Notes: a model not told the origin generated them from the letters alone. A stretch of DNA of 64,000 nt from Chrysoperla carnea (GCF_905475395.1 NC_058338.1:89389435-89453434), one strand, 5' to 3'. Shown: positions 23,011 to 36,751, counted from the first letter of the stretch. Numbers and translations are program-made.

Positions 23011-23565
23011 TTAATACATTACGGACAAGAAGTAACGAGCTTCTTTATTACCTGTATTATAAATTAGATGACGTAGGTTACTTTTTAAATATTTTCAACA
23101 ATTTGTACCGAAAAAGTAGTAATATTCATATTAATAATGATGTGACGTAATGCTTTAGTGACTTCAATGATTGTTGGAGTTGTGAACCATTACAACAATG
23201 ATAGAGTACCTACATTTTGAGATGAGTGACTGAGCAACATTTGTCATTATTCTTAGTTAATTGTTTGCATGTATAAGCATCATTCTAAAATTCTAATACC
23301 TTTTAGCTCTGGGTCTTTAACCTAAAATTAGTCTTTTTATTATATGTATAATAAAATGCATATTATATATTCAATTATGAGTTTACCAACGTGATATGAA
23401 AATTGTTAAGTTTTAACAGTTAAACGTGTTTCTAGAAATTGAAAGTGCTCTATTTATCGTTATATAGCTTTGAAGTGTACTGTTTTTTTTTCTAAATAAA
23501 AGCACAGAATATTGTAAACTCAATCACCAAGATTGAATGATAAAAGGGTAGGAGGAATAAAAATT
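23011..23565. other. AT-rich intergenic DNA
   Basis: No gene or recognised repeat was seen. Confidence 0.4.
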
Positions 23566-23682
23566 TGGTGGAAGCGTTTGGAAATTAATTTAAATGAGTC
23601 CTAAAATTTCGCAATCAATATTTCACCCTTCCCGCTTTCTGCACTTTGAAGTATGACCTGATGTTCCCTTCGCTTCCACCAT
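23566..23682. mobile_element. GGTGGAAGCG-TIR miniature element, larger variant
   Basis: The ends tggtggaagcg and cgcttccacca are inverted. The same termini bound the 75-bp elements at 34681-34756 and 61082-61156, with a different interior. Confidence 0.6.
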
Positions 23683-23702
23683 ATTTGATATACGTACGTT
23701 TT

Positions 23703-23912
23703 TATACCATGCATATATGTAATATGCAAGGTATACTAAGTTTAGTCCCAAGTTTGTAACGCTTAAAAATATTGATGCTAAGCAAAAAATTTTGGTATAG
23801 GTGTTCATAAAATCACCTAATTAGTCCATTTCCGGTTGTCTGTCTGTCTGTCTGTCGTATGTCGTCTGCCCATCTGTCATCACAATTACTCAAAAACGAA
23901 AAGAGATATAAG
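23703..23912 (+). mobile_element. Family C (HINE-like) 5' fragment
   Basis: The copy runs from TATACCATGCATATATG through tttagtcccaagtttgtaac and a GTCT tetranucleotide run. It then stops after ctcaaaaacgaaaagagata, so the 3' half is missing. Confidence 0.75.
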
Positions 23913-25603
23913 TATTCTGTATTAATAAAAAAAAAGATAAGCTTTTCATTGTCTATGGAATGAGATATTAGATAGTTTTTATAGATAGATAGAATTTTTG
24001 GTACCAAGAAAAAAGTTCTTGCCTCATTTGTTGAAAAGATAAAAAACTTATAAATTTGCAGTTTTATGTATGAGTGTATTGAGTATATGTACAGATATAA
24101 TGTCTTAGTATTGTGCATTGTTGTCAAAAATAATGCATGAATATAAGAGCACGTTTTTATGGACTTAACTATAACGAGAGAACTACCTTAATAACTCCAA
24201 ATTTTCTTAAAATAAACTTTTTTTAGGTAGGTATATGTAAAATTAGTATATTTTAAATTCCCCTCAGTTAATTGAAATTCCCTTCAGTTAATTGTGATTA
24301 TTGTTTCAATTTTTAATAGATAACTAACTGATAGTGATACATAGTTTAACACAAATAATATATACCCCTGCTGTTAAATTACCAGTAAACAGGCAAACTT
24401 AATAAAAGAGGAATAAAACCACCTGGGGCTATAATCCCTTGGGAATATAAAACGTTCAAGAAACATTATATCTATGTTTTCAACTACAACCCTCTAGCGG
24501 TAGTAAATAAGAAGTATCAACGATCAGCGGAGATATAAACCAAAATTATATTTCACATATTATTGATTTCAATAACCAACTATAAAATTAGGTATTTGAT
24601 TTTACCATTCGATACGATGAAAGAGCTTTTATCAATAGTAGCTCAAACACAGAAACTTAGAGCGTACCATCTACTATTTAACTTCATTTATCTAATAGAT
24701 AGTATAAAGGAATTCGTAAACATGTTACGAAACAAAATTGTGGTGGAAGCGATTTGAAGAACATGTAAAATACATACAAATTTGATTAAGGCATTGTTAC
24801 CAAAGTAGTTTATTTCTATCTGAGGAACGCTTTAAGTGGTGGAAATTTATTTAAGTCAAAAATTTAATAAGATGCAAATGTCTAGTAACAAATATGCTTT
24901 TCATTTTTGATAAGCTAAATTAAAAAAGTATTTAATTTTTATATTTATCGACTAAAAAAAGTCATTTTCTACTTGAATTTTCGAACAAAATTTTTTATTT
25001 TAAATTATGAATAAAACGATAAAAAAAATATTGTAGTTAAAATGTATTTTGAAATTTTTTAATTTTCAAGTAAAATTATTTTAAAATATTCATCCCTTAC
25101 CTTCGTCATTTCCATTCGTGAATTATCCTAAATTTTTTTTCTAATTTATTTATCCTATTCATTGGGTGATCGTAAAAGAAATTTGATAAAAATCAAAATT
25201 TTTTGCTGTTCTTAAAAAAGTTAAATAAATTAAAGTGTGTTTTTTATTTTAATTTAATTTTATTTTTTTTTCTAAATTTAAATTGTATTTTAAAAAGCTC
25301 AAAATATAAGTACAAAAAAAATATTAAAGTAAAATTTATACATTACATAGCAAATATATTTTACACAAAAAATTAACAAACCAAAAAGGTAATTGCTTAG
25401 AAGTAAGAATTCATAAAAAACATAAACTCCATAATCCTTTTACGATAAGAGCCAAACAATTTTGGTAAGATAAGAGCCAAACAATTTATTCTAGGTCTAA
25501 TAGATTCGAAGATATTCAAGGTGGTATTAATGCTAGTCCACCCAATATAAAACGACTGTCGAACTTTGCGAGTCCGGCAGATAAACAAATTAAATTTATA
25601 TTA
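23913..25603. other. AT-rich intergenic DNA
   Basis: No supported feature. Several short open frames occur, but none has splice context or recognisable sequence. A lone ggtggaagcg motif lies near 24741. Confidence 0.45.
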
Positions 25604-26164
25604 AACAAGTGAAAACAAACAATTGACTGAGTTAATTGTTGAAATACCATGCATAGTCAGTGTTGATTTCTGTATCACATAACACATACAAACATGTGAC
25701 ACATACAAAACTGATAATCAAGTATAGTACATATTATAAAATTTCCGCCTACTTGGCGCCCTCACGGGTAAACAGTGATGTTTACGAAAAAATGTTTCAA
25801 ACAAAAGTTGTTTAATTTTTGATAAGGAACATTTTTTACATTTAAATTTTTGTTCTATCTCTAACGGTTTACAAGATGGGTCTTACGCACCCAAGACCCA
25901 ATTGACCTATGATGCTCATTTACGAACTTGACCTCACTTTTTACGTCCTCAGTACGCTGTAAAAATTACAGCTCGGTATCTTTTTTCGTTTTTGAGTTAT
26001 CGTGTCCACAGACGGACGGACGGACGGACAATCGGAAATGGACTAATTAGGTAATTTTATGAACACCTATGACAAAATTTTTTTCTTAGCATCATTATTT
26101 TTAAGCGTTACAAACTTGGGACTAAACTTAATATACTATGTATATTTCATATATACATGGTATA
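25604..26164 (-). mobile_element. Family C (HINE-like) element, copy 2
   Basis: This complete copy runs on the minus strand with the same ends, tetranucleotide run, hairpin and terminus as copy 1. It is closely similar to copy 1 over most of its length. It ends about 60 bp past the bHLH gene's stop codon and may lie in its 3' UTR. Confidence 0.8.
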
Positions 26165-26227
26165 ATAATTGTTTTACTTCTAAGCAACTATCTAAAAATA
26201 ATTTAACAAATAAATAAAATTTTTAAA

Positions 26228-29200
26228 TTAAGCATCTAATACATGATTTAAATATGCAATATAACAGATAGCTAATCGTAATATTTCAATTTTTGATAAT
26301 TTCTTATCAGGCGGTAAAGTTGGTAATAATTTTCGTAGCTCTGAAAAGGCAACATTAAATGCTTCAACTCTAATACGTTCTCGTGTAGCATGCGCTGTAC
26401 GATATTTTTGTGTGGCTCTTCTTCGACGGCGACGTTCTTCACGGCTTAATGCACCCATTTCACTTCTATGATCCCTAAATAAAACAAAAAAATTTGTGTA
26501 GTGAAAACAAAAATGTTAATAAAATTTGACATTCTAATAAAATGACTGAATGAAGTAAAAACTTAAAATTTTGGAATAACTGTGTTTTTTTGAATTTTTA
26601 AATTAATAATAGTATGAATAATTGAAAACTCATAATTTGTAAATTGAAATTATTAACAAATATACAATGGGTATAAAAAACTATTATAAATAATAAAAAG
26701 GCAACAGCACACAGTATTCTCAAGCGCTTTCTCATTCAAGTATTGACTATGCCAATTTTGGTTTATCTTAACCTTTTTTACCGTGGTATTTATGCCTCGT
26801 GGTATGCATTCTTAAGTGACGCGAAATAATAAGTTTTACCTCCTAACAAAAAGCTCAACGCAGCTAAAGCAGTTTTCATTTAAGACAACTATCCATGACA
26901 CAAAAACATTTCGTGGACGATTAGGTTGCAAGTGAAGAAGTCTTAATAAATGAGGGAACTGACATGGGATACTTTTCAGCCTAAAAGAAAAACTTTCCTC
27001 AAAAATATTTTTATTGGAAGATTAATTTTAACCAAAGCTAGATGTTCTGGCCTTCGGAAAAGAATAAATTGATTCCTATTTTATGTAAGTATACATGATC
27101 GCTGCCTGTTTACTGACGAAAGCTTCATTATTTCTACCTATAAAACAACGCGAGTGTAGCTACCTTTAAAAGCTCATTTTCCTAAAAATATTATTTATAT
27201 ATGGTTATGCATGTTCTTAAAACGAGGGACAACTTTTCATATATATAAATATATCCAATATATATATTTTTTCTTCAATATGCGTTTTTATGTGAATAAG
27301 AAATATGAATATTTGATAGATCTCATAAATTCAGTTGTGACTTGTGTCACATAGTATAACTGAAAGTCGTAAATAATGATTGGATATCGAAAAAATAAAC
27401 ACGATAAGATCGAAAAAAAAAATTTAAAACATATATCTATACCCCCCATTTAATCTATTAGAGGGTGCATAAGATAGTATACAGTGTCATATCAAGTAGA
27501 AAAGGTATTTTCTTATTTAGTTAAAACAATTCTCAAATGAAATACTTTGTAATTTCTGAAAATACACATTTTTACATTTTTCCAGTGACAAAACTAGCAA
27601 TATTATAAAATACGGTTTTTACTTTATAAACATCGAACTTTGAGTCCAACTATCAAAAAAGCATCAATTATCAAAATCAATATGATTGATTATCATATCG
27701 ATCATCACATGAAATCGAATAATTGAAGATTTGTTACACACTAAGAATTTACAAAGAAACAAATAATTTTAAGTTCTATGTATAGGTATGTACTTATGCG
27801 CCCCTCAGTATGTAACTTCCAAAGTAAATTCAGCTTACGCGTTTGGCCTTTTTTCTATGAATGATATTTCTTTGTGTGGCAAATTTTAGACTATTATTGG
27901 GAAAATTATTAATGACGTCAAACAGTCAATATGGCAGTCATAAGCGGGCATAAATCTTGAAAAAGCAATAGTCTTGAAAAAGCAAGAGTGGACGATTTTG
28001 TATTAAACATTTCATTCATACATTTTAATAGTATTGTTGTAAATTACTATGCTTTCTTAATATATAACTTATTATTCAATACCTGCTGAAATCCAATTTA
28101 AACGCTTGTTATCGGAGTTCTATTTTAAGATACGAGTTGTCGAATAATTTATATGCAGAGCATACAAACTTAGACAGGTCAACCGGAAGTTTCTTTTTTT
28201 CGACTTTTTTATCTTTCGAGAATTTAATTGCCTTCGTACGAGCACAATTTTAAATTTAGAGTTGAAATCATTTTTACTTTCTTTTCAACTTTGATTATGA
28301 ATTTTGTTATAACTTCATGAATGTAGACAAAAAATAAGAATAAAATTTTTCGATATCTGCCTGGATTTGCGAAATATCGAAAGCTAAATAATTAACCAAA
28401 ATTTTTAATATTTTAAAAATAACTCTAGATATCGAAAAATGTTATTCTAACTTTTTGTCTTATATTAGCAAATTCTAACATAATTCACTATCAAAATTGA
28501 AAAAAAAAATTTTTAATTTGTGCCCCACTGCCGTGCTCATACATCATTTATTAGTCGGGAACAACGGTTTTTTTTTTGTTACCAACTATTTATGAAGGTT
28601 TTAACTTTTATTTGGTGAAATCTATGAAAACATATCATCCATCAACCGTTTTACTATTAAACCAATGTTCAATATCCCTACTTTTGAAGTAATTTATTTT
28701 TTTAGATAATCGAACAATCCCCCCCCCCCCCCTTAAATTTTCAAAATTGATTTAGACTTGTCCAATTTTATATTAAAAAAATCAAGCTTTTTATTTTAAA
28801 TTGCCTTGGTGCTCGTTAGCCACATAAAATATATGAAGCAAGAAGAGTTTTTATGGACGTTCTTATGTATAAAACAAAGAGGAAATGTGTACTGTGTGTT
28901 ATGGTTATGTGTTACTGTGTATGATTGGTAATTGTATGTGTATAACTTCAAGTGTTGATTCTGATCGGCTGGGTTAATGTATACACATATACAATCCCTC
29001 TTTGTTTTATACAGAAGAACATCCGTAAGAACTCTTTTTACTTCATTTAATATAAATGGCTTACGATATGGTTTACAAACAGTATGAAAACATACATATA
29101 TTCGAATGATACGTTACCTTCTTCGAATATTCGGTGTAATATTTGTAGTATCAGTTATTGTTTGAAGTACTTCACGTGAATTTGATGAATCGCTGAATAA

Positions 29201-29320
29201 ATGACTGGATAAAACATCATTCGGTGGACACTTATTAAATGATTGTGGTGTATCTCGCATATAATTCATGGCATCACGACCTCCAGGTGTAAGATGTGGA
29301 CTCACTGAAATTACTAACAT
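26228..29320 (-). CDS. HLH4C: HLH4C/NHLH-type bHLH transcription factor, 2 exons
   Basis: I join minus-strand exons 29118-29320 and 26228-26474 (donor GTAACG, acceptor tttatttag) in phase 2 for 149 residues. The second exon holds an almost invariant bHLH at about 89-145. Its basic region is [18 protein letters not shown], helix 1 is [18 protein letters not shown], and helix 2 is [20 protein letters not shown], ending just before the stop. This spelling is typical of NHLH1/2 in vertebrates and HLH4C in flies, nuclear factors of neural development that bind E-boxes as dimers. The start is less sure: the ATG at 29320 is followed by a possible acceptor (gtaatttcag), so an upstream exon could supply the true N-terminus. 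Confidence 0.9.
28224..28820. mobile_element. TTAA-flanked MITE (family D), copy 3
   Basis: The left end is decayed (ttaattgccttcgtacgagc) and the right ends ttgccttggtgctcg. The internal foldback (tcaactttgattatgaattt / tcactatcaaaattgaaaa) and a run of about 14 C near 28719 are present. Confidence 0.7.
28831..29052. repeat. Foldback element in the bHLH intron
   Basis: Arms of about 55-60 bp are inverted copies (tatgtataaaacaaagagg and ccctctttgttttatacag, with gaagagtttttatgg opposing aagaactctttttacttc). The loop is about 85 bp. It ends about 65 bp upstream of the exon 1 donor in genomic coordinates. Confidence 0.75.
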
Positions 29321-31350
29321 ACATTTCAGATCATAATTGTAAACGAAAAATACTTAGTTTTGAAAAAATTCAAATACACTAGAACCTCGATAGCACACAC
29401 TTTTTAATCGTTTAAATGTAAAACATACAGATATTTAAGCATTGGCCCTCTAAAATATAGCACATATAGAGGAAAATGTCGCCTTTTTTATGAATATCTT
29501 ACGAACTGTATTAGATAAAAATATGAGACTATAAAAATCCCTAACTCAAATTTTTTAAGGTTAAAAATTCTATAGCTCAAAATTTTTTCTTTGGGCTTAA
29601 AACTTATCGACGTTCTACTGGGATAATAAAAGTTTAAGCTTAAATCCTTAAAATTTTTTTCAAATAATTTATGCGAATATTAACAATATTCTGCGTGTGA
29701 AGAGCAATTCGTGATGGTTAAACGGATATCTAGCTAAGCGGTTATGTTCAGTCAAGCTTATTTGAGTTCTGATTCAAGCTAGTGCAGAAGCAGTAGGCTT
29801 ACTGATTCGGAAAGGTTGTCTGAATTGAACTTAATTTATTACGGACTGAACTTCCATCCTTATAATTTTCTTGCTAAGCATGGACGATAAAAGTTTCACC
29901 TATATTATTGTAGGTACAAGGGACGGTATAAGGTTGATCTTCATCAATCTGGTTATCAGATGGGTGAGATCGATGAGCATCGAACTTGGTATCAGAAGAA
30001 AGATAATTTAATTACGAAAATAATGGTATAGATTTGCCTTAAAAAATCGTTCATGGATAAAATTGATTAAAATGAATTTAATTAAAAATAGCCATGAATA
30101 CTTTTCGATAGAAAACTATGATAGGAGTGTTTAAAAATCAATAAAAATACATAAAAAAAATGTCTCATCTGGTTTTCAGATTGGTGAAGATCTACCTTTA
30201 TACCTTTATATCTTTAAAATTCATCGGAGATATGCATATTCAATTTTTGAGAATTCTCCGAATTCGTTAACAATATTTTGGTCTCTGTATGAGAGGTGTC
30301 CTTAACAGAATTCACTGTTTGCAGGAGAAAAATTTCATTTGTACGAAATAAAATTCTTTATTAGGTAGTATCTCTGTATTATACCAATAGTTCAGGAGCT
30401 GCAACTATGGCTCCGATTGATTTTCTATGTTTATAGCCTTCTGATTTTCTATTTTTATTGTTCTAGTATAACCTCTAAATGAAAATTCAACCAAATTTTT
30501 TTTTTCATTCCCCTATCAAATAAAATGAAGGTAATATAATTTCTCAATAAACACGTATTTTTCTTTTATTGATACAATTAATAAAATTTTCACACAGACA
30601 TTTTTCTTATTTAATTATCTGATTATCTATCCCATTGTATTTGTTTAATATGATTCAGTACAATATATGGAACATAAAATATCTACATAAAAATATAATT
30701 ATTATTTAATAATTTTTATTGGTGGGTGAAATGTGTGGGAAACAACTTGTCAACAACTATAGTATGTAATCATAATTTGACTTTTCGATTCATCATTCAT
30801 AAATTATAATTATCATATTACATACGAATTGATTGATAAGTTTTTTTAACATCCCTAAAAAAAGAGGGGTATAGTTATAACTATGAAATAATTTGACCCT
30901 TTTGAAAAATCGAAGACCCGAAAATTATCATATGAAAATATAGTCATATTAGGTATTATTCGGAGTCTATCATAATTTTTGCTAAATTTCTGGAAAATAA
31001 TTCGGCAATCCAAATAACGGAGAAAAGTACTCAGAAATTTCTCAAAAATAAATAAGTTTGTGGAGACCAGATAATTTCTTTATAGAAAAATTTTATATAC
31101 TTCAATAGTCTATTGATTAGGTATTAAAAAACAGGCCAATAAGGAACTAAGGCGTTCACGGTTTCTTATTTCAGGAACTGTTCAATGGGTTAAAAATGAA
31201 GAAATAATCGCGGGGTGCTAATAAATGAGAGGGTGGAAATTGGAAGATAGTGGTGAAAAAGCATCCCTTTTGATTTTTTCCAATAATCTCGTAAACTAAG
31301 CAAAATTTCAAAAAATTTTATAGAAAATTTTGCATCAAATAATGCAACTA
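29321..31350. other. Upstream region of the bHLH gene
   Basis: This AT-rich DNA would contain the promoter. I could not identify a TATA box or start site. A diverged half of the 3962-4122 foldback lies near 29930-30060. Confidence 0.4.
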
Positions 31351-31800
31351 AACACTAATTAGTCCATTTCTGGTTGTCCGTCCGTCCGTCCGTCTGTGGA
31401 CACGATAACTCAAAAACGAAAAAATATATCGAGCTGAAATTTTTACAGCGTACTGAGGACGTAAAAAGTGAGGTCAAGTTCGTAAATGAGCATCATAGGT
31501 CAATTGGGTCTTGGGTGCGTAAGACCCATCTTGTAAACCGTTAGAGATAGAACAAAAGTTTTAGTGTAAAAAATGTTCCTTATCAAAAATTAAACAACTT
31601 TTGTTTGAAACATTTTTTCGTAAACATCACTATTTACCCGTGAGGGCGCCAAGTAGGCGAAAATTTTATAATATGTACTATACTTGATTATCAGTTATGT
31701 ATGTGTCACATGTTTGTATGTGTTATGTGATAAAGAAATCAACACTGACTATGCATGGTATTTCAACAATTAACTCAGTCAATTGTTTGTTTTCACTTGT
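31351..31800 (+). mobile_element. Family C (HINE-like) element, 5'-truncated copy
   Basis: It starts at ctaattagtccatttctgg, continues through the GTCC run and gtggacacgataactcaaaa, and keeps the 3' half intact to tttcacttgt. Confidence 0.8.
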
Positions 31801-33566
31801 TATTGTAAAAATTATTGTTTCGCTCAATGAAAAAAATTATTTTGAAATGCTTCCACATTAATCCCTACATAGCCGGGCTAGGAAACAAAAAATTTGAATT
31901 TCTCTATACTAATTTTAACAGCCGACGCTGCCACTTGTTCACAATGAAACAAGTAAACGCCTCATACATATATATTCGTGCATACGTGCAACACATGAGC
32001 GTATCTCTCATGGGTATTGTATAAAATATCTTGTTTATTGTTAAATATTACTACAATGTTTTTATATGCATCAATGTACCCACAAATAATATAAAATAAT
32101 AATAATTTCAACCCCTTCGTATTATTTAATTATTATAATTTTCTAAGTGGGTTGGTTTTTGGTTATTTATTTGTAACAAAAATAATATCATAATGCACAT
32201 ACAAAAAGTGTTGAAATCAATGATCTTATAAACACCCAAGATAATTTGATTACCATATCTTTTGGGAGTTTTAGTACTGTTTTGATTGAATTTTGTAATG
32301 TTTGATTTGCTTATTATACTTGTGGTAAATAAAAGGCGAATTTTGCTACTAGCCAGGCAAACAAAATTACAATCGGATTAAATTTGTTGTGGTTTCCTAG
32401 TATTTTCGATAAGCTAATACAAATGTATATTTTTGGAACAGATTATTGTAGAATTGAAATGCTTGAAATGGCAAACTTTTATCGATGGCTGTAGTGCATA
32501 GTAATAAAAGAATTATAAAAGTGAAAAATACATATAACAGCGACAGTGGGAAAAGTCAAAGAGGAAAAAAAATTTTAAACATTTGCTGTACCAAGATCCC
32601 AGCTCTAGAAACACAAGTTTCTTCAATTTTGGTAAAGGTATTTTAAATATTCTAGAGAAGCGACGGAAATAGACATCGAGAAAATATAAATGAGTTTTTT
32701 CTTTGCTACAAGTTGGAAATGCTTCAAAGTAAAGGTTTAGTAAGGCTTAATGAGTACTTAACAGTGATCGACCAAGCTTACGATTTAGGCAAGTTTCGGA
32801 AAAGTTTCGATTTTGGCAGCGGATTTTTTCAAATTTTACGAAATTTGTATTCGAAAACAGAAGGATATAGAGAAAAATGTGGTATATTTTTTGTTAATTT
32901 TGACCCCAATTATATGATACAATTCTTTCCGAAGCGATTTGGTCAATATTATTTATTTGTTTAAGCAAAATTATCTTAAACAATATATAATATTTTAAAC
33001 GCGATCCTGTAACAATTTTCCATGCGAAAATTATTCATGCTCAATGGCGGATTTTATCGGGACTAGGTATGTTTACTACATGAGCAGTATACAAAGATTT
33101 AAAAAAAGTTTCAAAACTACTTGTAATTCTTTTACCAACGATTCTGTTTTATTAATACAGTTAAATATTTATTACGGTTTATATACAAATCGAAAAGCAC
33201 ATCCAATAGATAAATAAGAATATTTTATATAAATTTTTAATGCAAGTACTTGACGGAAATCATACTTTATTACCTCAAATCAGTATAAAGTCTTATCAAC
33301 ACCACTTTTTATTGGTGTCTATGGAATAAAACAACTCATTCACTGTACATATATATGTATAGAATTATTGATGCGTTTTTGTAAATACGAACATGTATAA
33401 TTCTATATATCTGTATTGTATATCGATATGTTTCTCCATTGTGTGATACTGTGATATATTTTAAATATTTATGAATATAGTCCTTTTAATATTGTATTCT
33501 TGTAAATTGGTATCAGTTTGATAATGCGAGGATGTTTTTTGTAAGGTCTTTAAAACGAATAGACGC
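31801..33566. other. AT-rich intergenic DNA
   Basis: No confident gene. A plus-strand open stretch at 32713-32964 follows a pyrimidine-rich tract ending in ag, but its product is not recognisable. Repeat-like sequence near 33010-33070 resembles 19341-19395. Confidence 0.4.
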
Positions 33567-33985
33567 CAGTGTTACCAGATTATTTGTTTCTCGAACCCTC
33601 TTGACGGAGCGCGTGTGTAGCCAAAGTAGCCAGATATTTTTTTCCGAAGTAGCCAAGTTACGACGCTGTGTTTCTTATGACCATAATGCGGCGCTAGTTG
33701 TCCTCAAGTAAGCGCCAATATTTAAATGAAATATACGTGTACGTGTATATAAATTTTTTTTCTTTTATTTAAAATTAAAATATTTTACGATTAAAATGAA
33801 TTTATTTATTCATAGATTTTACGTTTGAGAAAGAATTATTATTAAAAAACAATCTAAAAAGCGAAAAAATCTATAAAAACGAAAATAGCCACTTTGGCTA
33901 TCAGTAGCCAAATGATAAAATTCTTTCGCCTGATTAGCTATTTAGGAGCCACAATGGCAAAAAATCGCCACATCTGGCAACCCTG
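33567..33985. mobile_element. hAT-type MITE with 8-bp target duplication
   Basis: The ends are CAGTGTTACCAGAT and ATCTGGCAACCCTG, imperfect inverted repeats of 14 bp with two differences. The flanks ATAGACGC (33559-33566) and ATAGGCGC (33986-33993) are an 8-bp duplication with one change. Both traits fit hAT. The 419-bp interior has repeated GTAGCCA motifs and no transposase. Confidence 0.85.
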
Positions 33986-34006
33986 ATAGGCGCATAAGCA
34001 ATTTTT

Positions 34007-34494
34007 TTAAGGTAGCACGAGCATCAAGACTATTTTAGATTTAGGGTTGAAATTATTTGTGTCTTATTTTCAACTTTGATGATGAATTTTGTTATAACTT
34101 CATGAATGTAGACAAAAATAAGAATAAATTTTTTCGATATCAGCCTTGGTTATCGAAATTTCGAAATCTAAACAATTATGTCCTACTACCGTGCTCATAC
34201 ATCCTTAGGGCACAACGGGTTTTTTTGTTTTCAATATTTTATTAAGGTCTTAACTTTAATTAAATAGTTTTTTTTTATTTTTCACCCACTAGTTTTGGAG
34301 AAATCTATGAACAGATATCATCCAACTACCTTTTTACCATTAAACCAATATACCTACTTTTGAAGTCATTTATTTATTTAAATAATCTAGCAACCCCCCT
34401 AAAATTTTCGTAATTGATTAAGACTTAGTCCGACTTCATATAAAAAAAATCAAGCTTTTTATTTAAAATTGCCTTGGTGGCCGTACATTCTTAA
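34007..34494. mobile_element. TTAA-flanked MITE (family D), copy 4, internally deleted
   Basis: It begins TTAAGGTAGCACGAGC and ends gccgtacattcttaa. Part of the internal foldback's second arm is missing. It starts 21 bp past the hAT MITE. Confidence 0.75.
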
Positions 34495-34680
34495 GTTTAT
34501 ACAATTAATTTTTTTCTTCAATTTAGGAGGATGTAAATCAAACACGGGTGTAACAGGCGGAATCTGGTCACAAATAATTTAAGGAAAAGTTTTTAAGTGA
34601 TCTGAAAGGATGGAACTTTCACTCTAATAAATACCTGTTCACAATACTATTCAAATACCTGTTCATAATTCTAGATAAAT

Positions 34681-34756
34681 ATGGTGGGAGCGCAAATAAA
34701 TACATAGTACATAGGAAGATGTAATATAATTCATCATTTATATGCGTTTCCACCAT
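34681..34756. mobile_element. Tiny GGTGGAAGCG-TIR element
   Basis: This 76-bp element begins atggtgggagcgcaaataaa and ends atgcgtttccaccat. It closely matches 61082-61156. Confidence 0.7.
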
Positions 34757-36486
34757 TTATTGAATTTAATATTTTTTCTTAAATTTTCTAGCTCAACTTT
34801 CTTTTTTCTTTCATGCAAACCTTCGCCTAACAATATTTTACACAACAATAAAAAGAATTAGCGAAATTGTTCCATCCGTTCACGCGTGATTCGATGGCTA
34901 AAAGAAATAGTGGTTCATTTTTACATAAATAGATTTTCGTTTTTAAGCAATTTGACGAATTTGAACAATTAAAAAGTTCAAAATAAAGCAAATAAGTTCG
35001 TAGCGATGTAATCTTGGGATTTAGGAACGTGCTTTTTCAGTTGATATATCCATTTACGTTCTTTTTTAATAACGATAGCTCGAGAACTGACACGGACAAC
35101 CAATGCGATTTTACAGGTTCTAAGAAATAAGAAACTTGAAACTAAAGAACTAAAAAAAGGACTTTATTGATAGATTTTTATTACGGGGAACGCTAATTTT
35201 TGAACTACTTGCAGGAGTAAAATTTCTCAATCCGTCTTTTAATCTAGAAAATTATAAACAGCATTTACTATAAAATTAGAATTATCAAGAGTTGTACTAT
35301 CAATCATAAAATTTCACATATCTAACTATGATATTCTTTCTAGCTTAACTAGGATAGAATTTATCAAAATTTGAGATAGCAAACGAAAATTATTAAATAT
35401 GGTTTTTGCCTAATTTTCACTTGTTCTTCGATTGACGTGTATTATTTGGCTGAACTTTACAGGCACGATTACGGGTGTTACAAAAAATCAGACAATGCAC
35501 AGCTTTGATTTCAAAAGTTCGTTTTTAACAAAATTTTCTGTAGCTTTATTTGCTTATAAATAGATTTGTCTCTGGTGAAAAGTTACAAGATGTAAGTTAG
35601 ACGACTAAGTTCATTCCCGAACTTTTTGTGTGTAGAAGGATAATAGAATTTAAATTAGAAAAATTGAGGATTTCTAAAATTTTCATACAAAGTCGACTGG
35701 AGAGGTACTATCCAAGCAGCAAAAGACCCGGGATTCGATTTCCGAATGATGGGAAATTCTCTATTGTAATTGTGAAAATAGCTTTAATTGATTTTTATGT
35801 TTAAATTTTAAGTTACTAGAAAAATATTGTAAATTATTTATAATAAATTGCTATAGTTGCAGACAAATTAATTACTTTTTAAATGAAATTAACTGATTCA
35901 TTTCATAATTACAAAATTATTAGGATAAAATGTTATATTCTTACATTTTTAAAACAATACAAATGTCAGTCACACCCTTCTTCAAAAAGAAATAATGGCC
36001 GCCCGATTATAATTTTTTCTCATTTCAGATTTGATAAAAGCTATAAAATGGATAAGCTTAAATTTAAAATCAAAACATTTTATTCTGACGCGATATATTT
36101 TTTACAGAAAGGATCAAAAACTCAATAATCTCAAAAATTGGAAATTTTTCTCTTTTTTTCCTGGTTTGAAATCCGGTTGTATACTTTTAAAGTTTATGGG
36201 TTTCTTAAAGTATATGTAGTAAAAAGTTTCAAAAATTATACAAAAAATTATTGATTTGCCATTATTTTTTTGATTTGAAAGTTTTTTTGGTAAGAAAAAA
36301 ATATATAATAATAGGTAAATTAAACTTACTTGTGATATTTAATTATCTAAAATAAATTGTGGTAATTATTACAAAAAAGTAAAAAAAAAATCAATTTTCA
36401 CACAAAAAAAATCACATATAAAAAACACTTTGGATTCTGGATCAAATTGAAAGTTGTCTATCTTTAGAGATAATATCTATAACTAT
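34757..36486. other. AT-rich intergenic DNA
   Basis: No supported gene or repeat. A short T-loop-like motif near 35730 is discussed among rejected items. Confidence 0.45.
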
Positions 36487-36590
36487 CTATTCCAGAGATG
36501 TATCTACAAAGATAAATGCAGCATCCAATATTGTTCCAGATGCTCCTCCTTGTTGAGATGAGATGTAACCAATCATTTGACTGGATACGC
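36487..36590 (-). CDS. Candidate terminal exon, unknown product
   Basis: On the minus strand an acceptor-like ttgatttcag at 36591 is followed by an open frame to a TAG at 36487-36489. It reads VSSQMIGYISSQQGGASG and then TILDAAFIFVDTSLE. Residue composition looks protein-like, and the frame stays open upstream to about 36690. I do not recognise it, and no partner exon was found. It could be chance or a repeat. Confidence 0.2.
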
Positions 36591-36751
36591 CTGAAATCAA
36601 TATCTGTATTGTTATCGTTGCATTGTAAGGCGTGATAAACGTAATATCGTATAATCGTAAAGGCGTGATATATGTAATGTAAATGCATAAATATTATTTA
36701 TAATTCATAATTTGTAATTAACCAAAATATTAACTTTTATTTATAATTTAG

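Larger units (their letters stand above)
26475..29117 (-). other. bHLH gene intron with MITE insertions
   Basis: This 2.6-kb intron holds a family D MITE (28224-28820) and a foldback (28831-29052) near its 5' end. The remainder, 26475-28223, shows no recognised element. Confidence 0.75.

Noticed and set aside
32713-32964. 83-codon open frame preceded by a pyrimidine tract and ag
   Set aside because: Composition is not distinctive, and no family or partner exon was found; too weak to annotate.
34057-34245. Open frame in plus strand
   Set aside because: It lies inside a family D MITE; equivalent positions in other copies are not conserved as protein.
35690-35760. T-loop-like gggattcgatttcc motif suggesting a tRNA
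   Set aside because: No acceptor stem, D-arm or anticodon arm could be folded; at most a decayed tRNA-derived fragment.
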